NCBI GenBank assembly: GCA_030426545.1
Contig: JAUHYL010000032.1
Location: 1 to 43,125 of the forward strand
Source of the DNA: Gammaproteobacteria bacterium
GTDB taxonomy: Bacteria > Pseudomonadota > Gammaproteobacteria > Pseudomonadales > Halieaceae
DNA: 43,125 nt
Direction: 5' to 3'
The stretch's first letter is position 1. The number at the start of each line of letters is the position of its first letter. The notes under the pieces were generated by a model, which saw only the letters and a list, made by a program, of their open reading frames with translations, did not search any database and was not told where the DNA came from. Shown here piece after piece: positions 8,331-17,417 of this stretch. A program made the position numbers and the translations under genes.

Positions 8331-8984
8331 ATGTGCCCTCATGCCAACTGTCACCGTGGTAACGGGATTCGACGCAGCGTACTGGCCGCTATAGCCGGTA
8401 CGCTGCTGCTGACTCTCGCCGCACCGGGCTTCGCGCAATCGGCGTGCACGAACGATGTGCCCGTCGTCTTTCGCGATGGTTCCAGTGACAGCGTAACCCT
8501 GAAAGCCGCGTCTGTGCGCAATGTCACAGGCAGCAACAATGACGACAGGTCCGTGAGAATAAACGGCCGCGGGCCTCTGCCGTCAACTGCGCGAGGCGGG
8601 AAACTGGTTGTCGATAGCTTCGACACTGACCTGTTTCCGGCGAGTGCAGTACGCAACGGTTTCAATCGCAACGTCGGTCGTTTCTGGGAAGTCAACTTCC
8701 CGCGCGATATGTATGTGTTCGATCGACGCAGCGATCTTGATGTAGAGGTGAAGATAAGCGTCTCGGGTGAGCAAAGCAGCGCCCTGGTCGATCCTTCGTC
8801 TTCGGTTGCAACCTTTCAAGCCAGGCAGCGCGATATCAACACTGCCTGGTGGGGCGGCAGCAATTCCCTGCGTCGTCTGCGGGGCACAGTACGTTTTCGC
8901 TACTCCGATTTACACGGCCTGGCACAAGCGGGGACACACCGCGCCAAGGTCAATGTATGTATAGAAGTGCGAGGTCATGTATGA
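8331..8984 (+). CDS. Second exported protein of chaperone-usher-like cluster, unknown
   Basis: A 217-residue protein with an N-terminal signal sequence (RRSVLAAIAGTLLLTLAAPG, cleavage likely after GFAQSA). Mature Cys residues lie at both ends, in ACTNDV at the N-terminus and VNVCIEV near the C-terminus, which suggests one disulfide closing the fold. The middle is rich in Arg, Asn and Asp, with beta-like stretches such as RGTVRFRYSDL. No family is recognised. The gene starts 12 bp after the first subunit and its stop overlaps the chaperone start (ATGA at 8981-8984), so translation is probably coupled. It may be a minor subunit, a cap or a tip protein. The ribosome-binding site is weak. Confidence 0.75.
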   Translation: MCPHANCHRGNGIRRSVLAAIAGTLLLTLAAPGFAQSACTNDVPVVFRDGSSDSVTLKAASVRNVTGSNNDDRSVRINGRGPLPSTARGGKLVVDSFDTDLFPASAVRNGFNRNVGRFWEVNFPRDMYVFDRRSDLDVEVKISVSGEQSSALVDPSSSVATFQARQRDINTAWWGGSNSLRRLRGTVRFRYSDLHGLAQAGTHRAKVNVCIEVRGHV

Positions 8985-9838
8985 ACACGTTTACGCGATT
9001 GGCCATATTGCTCGGCGCAGCAATACTGGCAAAAACAATTGCGCCTCTGGCGCACGCCGAACCGCAGGCACGACTGGCAGTTTCACCGGAACGCTACACC
9101 ATAGATTTTGACGAGCGCGGCGGCAGAACACAGTCGCTAATGATCAAAAACCTCAGCGACGAACCGCTGACAGTGAAGCTCTCTGTGGCGAACTGGGACC
9201 TTGACGAGCAGAACCGCGTCAAGGAAATTCCGCCCGCTGAAGATTCACTGGATCAATGGCTGGTGGTCAATCCTCTTCAGGTCACCATCCCTCCCGACAG
9301 TCCGCAGACTATCCGTTGGGCGATACTGCCGCGCAAGCAGCCGGTGCCGGGAGAATACCGCGCACTGATCTACGTAGAAGAAGTGTTGCCGGAGCGCGCG
9401 CCACAGGCAAATGCGTCTCTGCGCTTCAACATGCGCATGGGTATTCCGATCTACGCGCACTTTGGCGAGGAGGTCGTAGACACCGTCGCGCTTGCACGTA
9501 CCAATAACGATGATGATTCTGCGGTCAGCATTGCATTGCAAAACAAGGGCAATAGTCACGCCCGCCTCCAGGGCCGCTACGGTATCTGGCCCAGCGCTGA
9601 ATTTCCCGGCAGGGAGAAAGCCCTGGCGGCACTGCGCAACACCCGCAAGGGTCGCAATGAAAAAGAACAGGCATTCACCGATGTCGCTATGCACGACGTG
9701 GTGCTGCTGCCTGACAACATCCGCTATGTAACCGTAAACCCTGATCTGCCCCGATCCGGAGAGTACACCGTGCAGTTTGATGCCAACTTTGGTGACGAAC
9801 AACTGCAGGACACCGTGATCGTGAGGCAGCCTGATTGA
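8981..9838 (+). CDS. PapD-like periplasmic chaperone
   Basis: A 285-residue protein with a signal peptide ending IAPLAHA|EPQ (about residue 25). The N-terminal domain has the PapD-like immunoglobulin pattern: ARLAVSPERYTIDFDERGG (first strands), TQSLMIKNLSDEPLTVKLSV, then VTIPPDSPQTIRWAILPRK and PGEYRALIYVEEVLP, which matches the conserved region of pilus assembly chaperones. The second domain (about 150-285) contains SIALQNKGNSHARLQGRYGIW and a C-terminal strand SGEYTVQFDANF. The protein should hold secreted subunits in the periplasm and hand them to the usher. It overlaps the preceding gene by 4 bp and ends 9 bp before the usher gene, so the four genes look like one operon. It is longer than classical chaperones (about 230 residues), as seen in alternative or archaic chaperone-usher lineages. 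Confidence 0.85.
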   Translation: MNTFTRLAILLGAAILAKTIAPLAHAEPQARLAVSPERYTIDFDERGGRTQSLMIKNLSDEPLTVKLSVANWDLDEQNRVKEIPPAEDSLDQWLVVNPLQVTIPPDSPQTIRWAILPRKQPVPGEYRALIYVEEVLPERAPQANASLRFNMRMGIPIYAHFGEEVVDTVALARTNNDDDSAVSIALQNKGNSHARLQGRYGIWPSAEFPGREKALAALRNTRKGRNEKEQAFTDVAMHDVVLLPDNIRYVTVNPDLPRSGEYTVQFDANFGDEQLQDTVIVRQPD

Positions 9839-9847
9839 GCAGCCCTC

Positions 9848-12406
9848 ATGTCAAAGCCACCCCGCAATCCGGGATTTCTCGCCGCGGTGTGTTGTGCCCT
9901 GTTGCTTGGCACAGGCACTGTCGCCAGCGCTGAGCAGCCGGGTCCAGCACGCGCAGATATCAGCAGCGCTACGCCGGAAGTTCCGCTCATTGAAGGTGAT
10001 CTGCGGCGCGAACTGATAGGCCTGTTCGTTGACGAGGAAGAACGCAATGGCCTCCTGGTAATCGCCCACGGAGAGGATTACCTGTTGCCTCTGGACCGCA
10101 TTCTGACGGACATCGGAGCAACGCTGGAAGTGCGTTCCGGCGCATACTGGTTTTCTACACCGGCGGGGGATGTGCCGGCAGGCAATGCCCTGGTGGCTGC
10201 GTCCTCTGGCGCGTTAATGATCAGCGTGAGCCAGCTGGATGAACTGCTCAAGTTGCAGGCCCGCTTTGACACCGCAGAGTACGCGCTGTTTGTGTCGCGG
10301 GCCTGGTCGGATCGCTCGCCGGCCTATGCTGTTACGGAACTGCGTACACCTGAATTCAGTCCACCATCGGCGAGCATTCGCAATATTCGTGCCGACTACA
10401 ACTACTTCTCAACCGAGCAGGACAGCAGTCTTTGGGCGGAATATTTTACCGCGGGCAACCTGGGTGGTGGAACGTGGCAGGCGCGCATGGAGCAGGATCC
10501 GGACAATGATTTGACCCCTTACGACTACTATTGGCGTAAACAGGGCGACAATAACCAACTGCTGTTGGGCAATGCCAGTTACTCACTGCACCCACTCATG
10601 GAAACCCTGGAGCAGACCGGCGCGCAGTATCTTTGGAGCAATCAGAATTTTGATGATGTCAATGTGGGTGGCTTGCGCGCGCTGGATGACGCTCTCAATT
10701 ATGGTTCCGGTACGCGGCACATCGCGGGCAATGCTGAGCCCGGCGCAATCGCGGAGCTGCGTATCAATGGTGGTGCAATCGCCCGTACCCGCGTGCGTCT
10801 TGATGGTACGTTCGAATTCACCAGTGTAGACGTGCCGCAACGTGGCAGTGCAAGAATTGAAGTGTTGGTGCTGGATCGCAGTGGGGTGCTGCTGGAGACT
10901 TTCGACTATTCCCAGCGCGCCGGTTCCGGCCAGCTTGCAGCGGGCCAGCACACTTTGTTCAGTGCAGCCGGCCAGCAGGGCAATCCGCTTACCGACAACG
11001 CCAGCGACAACGACGGTATGTCCGGCGCACTACAGTGGCGCTACGGTTTGAATGAACGTGTAACCCTGGAAGTCGGCCACCAGTATGATGGCGATGAAGG
11101 CTCGTCGCTGGCAGGCGTCTCAATGTCGCTGGGTAAGCACTGGTTCACCCAGTTGGCCGTCTCGGATGCGCGCGACAGAGAGGCGGTAGAGTTTATTGTT
11201 GAGGGCGGCGATCAGCGCTGGCGTGTGGATTTTCGTACCCGCGAGTACCGCACAGACCGCAGTGGTGAGCCCGAGCGTCAGTGGATCAGGGACGGTGTTG
11301 CCAGTTACCAGCTAGCGGAACGACTGGAGATCGGCCTGGCGGGACGCGATGCTTACACTGCTTTCGAAGACACCCGCTTCGTGCTGCCGAGTATTACCTG
11401 GGGCGACGGTCGGTACGCCAACTTCAACGCGCGGCCCAACGCCGGCGGCAATTACCGTTTTGACGCGCGCCTGACCCCCACCCACCGTGATGCAGTGCGT
11501 TATACATTTGAAGAAGACAGGCATTTTGTGGATATGCGGCGTCGCGCCCGCAGCGGTCTGGAGTACTACGCTAATTTCCGCAGCGGCGAAGGGTTAAGCG
11601 CAACGGGTGAGCTGGGATTCATCAGCTACAGCGAGCGCCGCCTTTGGGAGCGAACCCAGATCGGGCTTGTCGGTTCCAGCGGTGACCTGGGTTACGTGGT
11701 GCAGTGGGATGCACGCCTGCTGCCGGGGGTGTACTCCCGACTGCGCATGACAGACAACGCCTACAACAACGAAACGCTTGGTGTTGAATCTGGTTTTTCA
11801 GTGCAGTGGGCACTGAGTATGGATTATGCATTCAGCCGCGGTGGAATTGTTGCCGCGGACGACTACAGTGGCCACAGTGAATCCGCTGCGTTGGCAGGCC
11901 CTGTTTCTATAGATGGCGCCGCCCTGGGCCGTGACAGCGGCGTGGAAAAGCTGACGCTGATTGTCAATGGCGTCAGTCACACAGCCAACGTGCAGGGCGG
12001 TGAGTTCTTTATCGATGGTCTGCCTCCGGGTGTGCACCGCGTCTCCATTGATCCGCGCGATCTTCCGATACAACTGATGCCTGCACCGGATCAGGTCTAC
12101 TGGGTAGAGCTTGGTCGCTCTGCAGTCACTACCATGCCAGTGGAGTTGCAGGTGCGGTACGCAATATCCGGGCGCGCGCGCAGCGCGGCGGGTGAGGCCA
12201 TGCCAGGCCTCGCTTTACGCGTGGCGAGCGTTGATGGTGTGCTCGAACGCAGCCTGATGACGGATCAATTCGGTTTTTACCGCGCCGATGAGTTGCCTCC
12301 CGGCCACTACACGGTTGAGGCACTGCGTGCAGGTGAGGTTGTGGCCAGGCGCAACGTCGATATCAGCGATGCCTTTCTGTTCGAGCAGGACCTGATGGTG
12401 CCATAG
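9848..12406 (+). CDS. Outer-membrane usher-like protein
   Basis: An 852-residue protein with signal peptide (cleavage near TVASA|EQ, residue 28). Residues about 45-165 look like an usher N-terminal domain (LIGLFVDEEERNGLLVIAHG, YLLPLDRILTDIGATLEV). A beta-barrel-like region with alternating aromatic strands follows (ADYNYFSTEQDSSLWAEYF). A plug domain sits at about 298-356: PGAIAELRINGGAIARTRV, then GTFEFTSVDVPQRGSARIEV and LVLDRSGVLLETF. This is the pattern of usher plugs. The second barrel half runs to about 685, and the last ~165 residues hold Ig-like domains, including a carboxypeptidase-regulatory-like repeat (DQFGFYRADELPPGHYTVEA). It should form the export pore for the two upstream subunits. 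The next gene, a ceramidase, follows 84 bp later and is probably separate. Confidence 0.82.
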   Translation: MSKPPRNPGFLAAVCCALLLGTGTVASAEQPGPARADISSATPEVPLIEGDLRRELIGLFVDEEERNGLLVIAHGEDYLLPLDRILTDIGATLEVRSGAYWFSTPAGDVPAGNALVAASSGALMISVSQLDELLKLQARFDTAEYALFVSRAWSDRSPAYAVTELRTPEFSPPSASIRNIRADYNYFSTEQDSSLWAEYFTAGNLGGGTWQARMEQDPDNDLTPYDYYWRKQGDNNQLLLGNASYSLHPLMETLEQTGAQYLWSNQNFDDVNVGGLRALDDALNYGSGTRHIAGNAEPGAIAELRINGGAIARTRVRLDGTFEFTSVDVPQRGSARIEVLVLDRSGVLLETFDYSQRAGSGQLAAGQHTLFSAAGQQGNPLTDNASDNDGMSGALQWRYGLNERVTLEVGHQYDGDEGSSLAGVSMSLGKHWFTQLAVSDARDREAVEFIVEGGDQRWRVDFRTREYRTDRSGEPERQWIRDGVASYQLAERLEIGLAGRDAYTAFEDTRFVLPSITWGDGRYANFNARPNAGGNYRFDARLTPTHRDAVRYTFEEDRHFVDMRRRARSGLEYYANFRSGEGLSATGELGFISYSERRLWERTQIGLVGSSGDLGYVVQWDARLLPGVYSRLRMTDNAYNNETLGVESGFSVQWALSMDYAFSRGGIVAADDYSGHSESAALAGPVSIDGAALGRDSGVEKLTLIVNGVSHTANVQGGEFFIDGLPPGVHRVSIDPRDLPIQLMPAPDQVYWVELGRSAVTTMPVELQVRYAISGRARSAAGEAMPGLALRVASVDGVLERSLMTDQFGFYRADELPPGHYTVEALRAGEVVARRNVDISDAFLFEQDLMVP

Positions 12407-12490
12407 CGGGTAGCGGCTCACCGATTCCCGCCCGCATTGTTTCTGTTTGGGCTATTCTAGAAGTCCAAGCGATTTCCCGAGAAATATTCC

Positions 12491-14515
12491 ATGAGAAACA
12501 GCCTGCGCATAACGACATGGCAACTGGTCGTCGCGTTACTCGTATTGACCGGCGGAGCAGCCCCGGCGTCTACGGCCGAAGACTATGCCTACCTTGTCGG
12601 CAGGGGCATGACCGATGTAACCGGCCCGCTGGTGGGCGTGCCCCTCTGGGGCTTCGGCAGGCCGGACCAGATCGGGGAGGGGCTGCACATTCGCCTCCGC
12701 TCGCGGGCGTTCATAGTCGCTCAGGCAAACAGCCCCGAGCGGCGCCTGGTGTTTGTCAGCGTGGATCTCGGCAGCGTAGACCACCATATGACCCTGGAAG
12801 TCGTCGAGCGATTGCAGGTGCGTTACGGTGCAAGCTACACCCTGGACAATGTCATTATCAGCGCCACCCATACCCACGCCGGGCCGGGGGGGCATTGGCA
12901 CTCGCGCACGGACACCGGCCTCGATGGTGGACTTTACCCGGCGCACTTCGAGGCCATCGCAAAGGGCATCACCGAGTCGATTGTGCGGGCTCACGAAAAT
13001 CTGCAGCCTGGCGGCATCATGATCAACAGCGGAAGGGTGTCTGATGCAGGTGTGAACCGGTCTGTGGTGGCCTACCTCGAGAACCCGTCGGAGGAACGTG
13101 CCAGGTACGACGGCAACACGAATACCGAGATGTTACTGCTCAAGTTTTTTGGCGCTGAAGGAGCAATCGGCCTGATCAATTGGTACGCCTTGCACCCCAC
13201 TGCGATGAACTACCATAACCTGCTCGTTTCCGGTGATCACAAGGGATATGCCTCCCTCAGGATGGAACAGCGCTTTGGTACGACCTATGCTTCAGAGCAT
13301 GATTTTGTCGCCGCGTTCGCCCAGGCTGATCCGGGCGATGTTACGCCCAATACCAATCTCGACAATACAGGCCCCGGCGCAACGGACGTGGAGACCACCC
13401 GGATTATGGGTGAGCGTCAGATGCAGGTTGCGCAACACCTGTTCGATACTGCCAGCGAATCACTGCATGGGCCTGTCGAGACGCGGCGGGTGTACGTCGA
13501 TCTGAGCAACTATGAAGTTGACGGCCGCTTTACCGGTAGTGGCACGCAAACAACGTGCCCCTCTGCGTACGGCTACTCATTTGCCGGTGGCTCTACCGAG
13601 GACGGCGGAGGACATTTTCTTTTTCGCGAAGGTATGTTGGAACAGCAGGCGTGGCGGGATTGGCTGATACGGTTGGTGACGGGCGCCCCGCGCTGGACGG
13701 AGGACGTGAAGTCCTGTCAGGCGCCCAAGCCCATTCTATGGCAGACCGGCACCGGCGATCCGCCCCTGCAGTCGCAGGTGCACTCTTTCACCCTGGCGCG
13801 TATCGGCCAACTGGTCATCATTGCCGTTCCGGCGGAGGTCACTACCATGGCAGGGCGTCGCCTGCGCGCGAGTGTAAGACGCGCTCTGGGTGATTGGGCG
13901 CAGCACCTGGTACTGGCTGGCTACTCCAACGGGTTTGCCGGCTATATCACCACCCCCGAAGAGTACATGCTGCAGCAGTACGAGGGGGCGCATACACTGC
14001 ATGGTCGCTGGAGCCTGCCCGCGTATCAGCAAACTCTCAGTCAACTCGCAACGGCCATGGAAGCGGGCTCAACGGTAGAAATGGCCGCTCGCTATGATGA
14101 CTGGCGCACCAGGGCGCAGGGGATGCCGCTGCCCGCAGGCCAGGTGGGTCCGCCACCGGGCGAGCGTGGGTTTGGTGATGCGCTGCCTTTCAAGCGAAAA
14201 CGCTACCAGGCAGGCGCCACGGTAGTGGCGGATTTCTGGTCCACCAACCCAACCACGTACTTTGGCAGGGTTGATAACTTTCTCGCGGTTGAAACTGAAA
14301 CGGACGCGGGGTGGCAAACCATCGTCGATGATGGAAGCTGGGACACCCGTGTGCGTTGGCGCGAAGCGAGCGGCAGTATGGTTGCCCGGCTGAGCTGGAT
14401 AATTCCAGCGGGTACCGCGCCCGGTAAATACCGCATCCGTCATTTCGGTTATGCGCCGAACGGTTTTTACTCCGGTGCAACGGACGTTTTCGAAGTGATG
14501 ACGGGCGAACAGTAG
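12491..14515 (+). CDS. Neutral/alkaline ceramidase homologue, exported
   Basis: A 674-residue protein with signal peptide (cleavage near PASTA|ED, residue 29), so periplasmic or secreted. It matches neutral ceramidases, which are zinc enzymes that cleave the amide bond of ceramide to sphingosine and fatty acid. Visible motifs: GRGMTDVTGP at the mature start, zinc-ligand region SATHTHAGPGG, a further His in ALHPTAMNYH with LVSGDHKGYAS, Glu in AVPAEVTTMAGRRLR, Tyr in GYITTPEEYMLQQYEG, and a C-terminal Ig-like domain from about residue 520. One key site differs: the nucleophile motif usually read as GDVSPN is GDVTPN here, putting Thr285 where Ser is expected. The gene has its own 84-bp upstream gap and is convergent with an EEP-fold lipoprotein gene. 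Confidence 0.93.
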   Translation: MRNSLRITTWQLVVALLVLTGGAAPASTAEDYAYLVGRGMTDVTGPLVGVPLWGFGRPDQIGEGLHIRLRSRAFIVAQANSPERRLVFVSVDLGSVDHHMTLEVVERLQVRYGASYTLDNVIISATHTHAGPGGHWHSRTDTGLDGGLYPAHFEAIAKGITESIVRAHENLQPGGIMINSGRVSDAGVNRSVVAYLENPSEERARYDGNTNTEMLLLKFFGAEGAIGLINWYALHPTAMNYHNLLVSGDHKGYASLRMEQRFGTTYASEHDFVAAFAQADPGDVTPNTNLDNTGPGATDVETTRIMGERQMQVAQHLFDTASESLHGPVETRRVYVDLSNYEVDGRFTGSGTQTTCPSAYGYSFAGGSTEDGGGHFLFREGMLEQQAWRDWLIRLVTGAPRWTEDVKSCQAPKPILWQTGTGDPPLQSQVHSFTLARIGQLVIIAVPAEVTTMAGRRLRASVRRALGDWAQHLVLAGYSNGFAGYITTPEEYMLQQYEGAHTLHGRWSLPAYQQTLSQLATAMEAGSTVEMAARYDDWRTRAQGMPLPAGQVGPPPGERGFGDALPFKRKRYQAGATVVADFWSTNPTTYFGRVDNFLAVETETDAGWQTIVDDGSWDTRVRWREASGSMVARLSWIIPAGTAPGKYRIRHFGYAPNGFYSGATDVFEVMTGEQ

Positions 14516-14561
14516 CCCGGGAAAGGACGTTGCAACCAAAAAAGGGCCGGCTGCTGAAAGG

Positions 14562-15698
14562 TCAGGGTGCGCAAACCAGGCTGGCCCGATTGCCACTGTG
14601 ATCTGAAACCCAGCAGGGCGCGTTGGGGAGGCTGCCACAGGTCTGCGTGAAAGGATTGGGCGATGCAGCGAACAATCCCGCCGAACTCAGGCGATAGGCA
14701 CCCCCGGGCTTTACAGTGACGTCGCCCTCCTGCGCCAGGTTGCAGGCGGCGCCGAGTGTGGGAAAAGCGATAAAAATGTAGTCGATGCGGCGTGTGACAT
14801 TGAGGGCGGGGTCTTCGATCGCCTCAAGCGTACTTTGCCTGCCAGAGGTGCAGGCAATCGGGCTGTTATCGGTGCACTCAGGTGCCCCTGCGGCCAGGTG
14901 GCTATCCAGCCAGCCGCGCTTCTGCATGGCCAGGTATTCGTCGCTGCCGGGCGGTGCGTTGAAGTCACCGCTGATCAGTGCAAGGTTCCCGGGCGCGCGG
15001 GTTTGTTCCACGTAGCGGGCAAGCTGTTCCGCCTGACAGGCGCGAACCGTGCCGGCTTTGTTGCATTCCCCGGGGCAGCTGGCACCACATGCACCGCCCC
15101 CCAGGTCAGAACCGGACGCCAGGTGAGTGGTATACACGTCTATCTCACCCGTAGGGTGATCAATGCGCGCATGCAGTGCGTGCCGCGCGAAAACCCGTAT
15201 CCCGTTGTTGGTATCAAATAGCGGCCCGTAAAAATTGCGTGTATCAACCTGTAACACCCGATAGCGGCTAAGCATCAGTTCTTCGTCTACCTCCGCAACA
15301 GCCACCGTGCGCAGTGGCTGGTACACAAGGTAGTAGTCAAAGTCGCAGGCGGCAGACAGGGCGGGCAACTCTGCCGTGATGAGTTCCACGATAGATAGCA
15401 AGGGTTGCCCGAGTTCAGTAGGCGCGAAGTCCGCGTTCACCACTTCCTGTAGTGTCACGATTTCCGGGCAGTTTGCCGCGATCAGGTGTTCACGGAGCAA
15501 CGCAATTCGATCAGCGACCCGACACTGTGCTGTATCGGCTGTCGTGGACGCACAATCGAAGCCGTGCAGCACGTTGAGATTGACCAGTGTGACCGAACCC
15601 GAGGCAGGAGCGTCACTGCCGTCGCTACAGGCCGTCAACAACAGGCCTGCTGCCAACAGTGGCGCCAACAGCCGCCCCACACAGGCTGCTAGTTTCAT
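14562..15698 (-). CDS. Endonuclease/exonuclease/phosphatase-family lipoprotein
   Basis: A 378-residue lipoprotein. The start at 15698 has AGAGG seven bases upstream and gives a lipoprotein signal with lipobox LLTAC, Cys24. Motifs of the EEP (DNase I-like) superfamily are in order: VNLNVLHGF, the metal-binding Glu in VTLQEVVNAD, the catalytic region TTHLASGSDLG, ISGDFNAPPGSDEY, RRIDYIFIAFP and the C-terminal WVSDHSGN with the Asp-His pair. Members hydrolyse phosphodiester bonds in DNA, phosphoinositides or sphingomyelin. A membrane-anchored, exported member facing a ceramidase gene (stops 46 bp apart) makes a sphingomyelinase-like role plausible, but nuclease activity cannot be excluded. Several Cys pairs in the middle (GGACGASCPGECNK) suggest disulfides and fit export. 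Confidence 0.88.
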   Translation of the reverse strand: MKLAACVGRLLAPLLAAGLLLTACSDGSDAPASGSVTLVNLNVLHGFDCASTTADTAQCRVADRIALLREHLIAANCPEIVTLQEVVNADFAPTELGQPLLSIVELITAELPALSAACDFDYYLVYQPLRTVAVAEVDEELMLSRYRVLQVDTRNFYGPLFDTNNGIRVFARHALHARIDHPTGEIDVYTTHLASGSDLGGGACGASCPGECNKAGTVRACQAEQLARYVEQTRAPGNLALISGDFNAPPGSDEYLAMQKRGWLDSHLAAGAPECTDNSPIACTSGRQSTLEAIEDPALNVTRRIDYIFIAFPTLGAACNLAQEGDVTVKPGGAYRLSSAGLFAASPNPFTQTCGSLPNAPCWVSDHSGNRASLVCAP

Positions 15699-15816
15699 AC
15701 ACAACCTCTGCATACCGTGGGTCGTGGCGCTGATGCATTCAGGCTCGAGTGTCGGCGACTCCCTGATGGCCCGTATGCTGCGTGGGCAAACAAACAACGC
15801 TGGCCCGGCAGGCGCC

Positions 15817-17256
15817 CTATAGTTTGAGCCGGACCATCAGCTTGTACAAGCCATTGAACAGCTTGCCGTAGGGCGGGTACAGCAGCGGCAGGGCTGTAAA
15901 GCGAAACTGGGAAAAGACCGGTCGCATCTTGCTGAACTCCACAAAGCCTTCATGGCCGTGGTAGTGACCCATGCCGGAGGCGCCCACGCCGCCGAAGGGC
16001 ATGTCGTGCTGCGCCACGTGAAAAGAACAGTCGTTGATGCTCACGCCGCCTGAAATGGTGTTCTTGACCACACGATCCTGCAGGGCCTTGTCATTGCTGA
16101 ACAGGTACAGGCCGAGGGGTCGGTCGCGGTGGTTGATGTAGGTCAGCACCTCGTTGATATCGCGGTAGGTGCGTACGGGCAACAGCGGCCCGAAAATCTC
16201 TTCCTGCATGATAATGGCGTCATCGCCAGGGTTGAGCACCAGGTGGGGAGGCATCATGCGCGTTGCCGCATCGGGTTCGAACCCGGGTGCCAGGTTGATC
16301 AGCGTTGCGCCCTTGCGTTCAGCGTCTGCCAGCGTGTCTACCAGGCGCTGAAAAGAGCTGTCGTCGATCACTGTGGTGAACTGGCCATTGTTCAGGTCAG
16401 GGTAGCGCTTGGCCATTATGCCCATTGCTGTTTGTACAAACGCCTCCTGCCTGGATTCCGGGAGGTACACATAATCCGGAGCGACACAGGTTTGTCCCGC
16501 GTTCATAAACTTGGTGAACAGCATGCGGCTCGCCGCCAGTTCCAGGTCGAAGTCTTCCGCGATAATGGTGGGAGATTTGCCGCCCAATTCCAGCGTAACG
16601 GGCGTCAGATTCTCCGCCGCCGCGCGCATTACCGTGCGCCCGGTGTCGGCTGAGCCGGTGAAAATGATGTGATCAAATGGCAGCGTTGTGAAATCGGAGC
16701 CGCGCACCCCCGGCAAAATCGCCAGGGTGGATTCATCAAAGTTCTCGCCCACGAGCTTATGCATCAGTGCGCAGAGGTTGCGTGAGTTGGCGGCCATCTT
16801 GACCATGCAGCGGTTGCCGGCCGCCAGCGCACTGGATAGGGGGCCTACCGCCAGGAACAGCGGATAATTCCAGGGAACAACAACGCCGACGACACCCTTG
16901 GGCTGGGCGAGGACGCGGTTGCTGGCGCCGGCAAACCAGATCGATACATCTCGGCGCTGTGGTTTCATCCACTTTTTCAAACGCTTACGGCTGTAGCGAA
17001 TACCATCGATGGAGGTGAACAGCTCCAGCAATTTGGTTTCCTCGATCGAGCGGTTGCCGAAATCGCTGCAGATGGCTTCGGCGATCGCATCCTGGTTGTC
17101 TACCAGTAGGCTCTCCAGCTTCTGCAGGTTTTCATCGCGCTCCTGCAGAGAGGGGTAGGGATTGTCAAAATAGGCGCTGCGCTGAACCTGCAGGATGCGC
17201 TGGGCCTCGTTTTGCGGTTCGCTGGGGAATGCAGTGATTTGTGCTGTCTGGGCCAT
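15817..17256 (-). CDS. Coniferyl-aldehyde-type aldehyde dehydrogenase
   Basis: A 479-residue NAD(P)-dependent aldehyde dehydrogenase. The start at 17256 has GGAGG upstream; a longer in-frame reading upstream is low-complexity and not needed. Motifs: PKGVVGVVVPWNYPLFLAVG, GSADTGR in the nucleotide-binding turn, catalytic-base region TLELGGKSPTIIAED, nucleophile Cys in FMNAGQTCVAPDYV, and EEIFGPLLPV. The signature SISGGV-like end (NTISGGVSINDCSFHVAQ) and HDMPFGGVGASGMGHYHG resemble coniferyl aldehyde dehydrogenases (CalB) and class 3 fatty-aldehyde dehydrogenases, which also share the short length. It oxidises an aldehyde to an acid in the cytoplasm; the substrate is uncertain. Its C-terminus has a hydrophobic/basic tail (ALPLLYPPYG, KLMVRLKL) that could touch the membrane, as in fatty-aldehyde enzymes. 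Confidence 0.93.
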   Translation of the reverse strand: MAQTAQITAFPSEPQNEAQRILQVQRSAYFDNPYPSLQERDENLQKLESLLVDNQDAIAEAICSDFGNRSIEETKLLELFTSIDGIRYSRKRLKKWMKPQRRDVSIWFAGASNRVLAQPKGVVGVVVPWNYPLFLAVGPLSSALAAGNRCMVKMAANSRNLCALMHKLVGENFDESTLAILPGVRGSDFTTLPFDHIIFTGSADTGRTVMRAAAENLTPVTLELGGKSPTIIAEDFDLELAASRMLFTKFMNAGQTCVAPDYVYLPESRQEAFVQTAMGIMAKRYPDLNNGQFTTVIDDSSFQRLVDTLADAERKGATLINLAPGFEPDAATRMMPPHLVLNPGDDAIIMQEEIFGPLLPVRTYRDINEVLTYINHRDRPLGLYLFSNDKALQDRVVKNTISGGVSINDCSFHVAQHDMPFGGVGASGMGHYHGHEGFVEFSKMRPVFSQFRFTALPLLYPPYGKLFNGLYKLMVRLKL

Positions 17257-17417
17257 GGTGACCTCCGCATAGTGTGCTGCCAGATACCCATGAAGACTAG
17301 CACAGCAGTCGGCCATCTGCCGCCCGCATGACGGCGCCGCCCGGATGGACTCACCGCCGCTGAGAGATCGCCGCCCGGCCCATCCCGGGTGAGGTATTCG
17401 CAGACGCGGCCCGCTGT

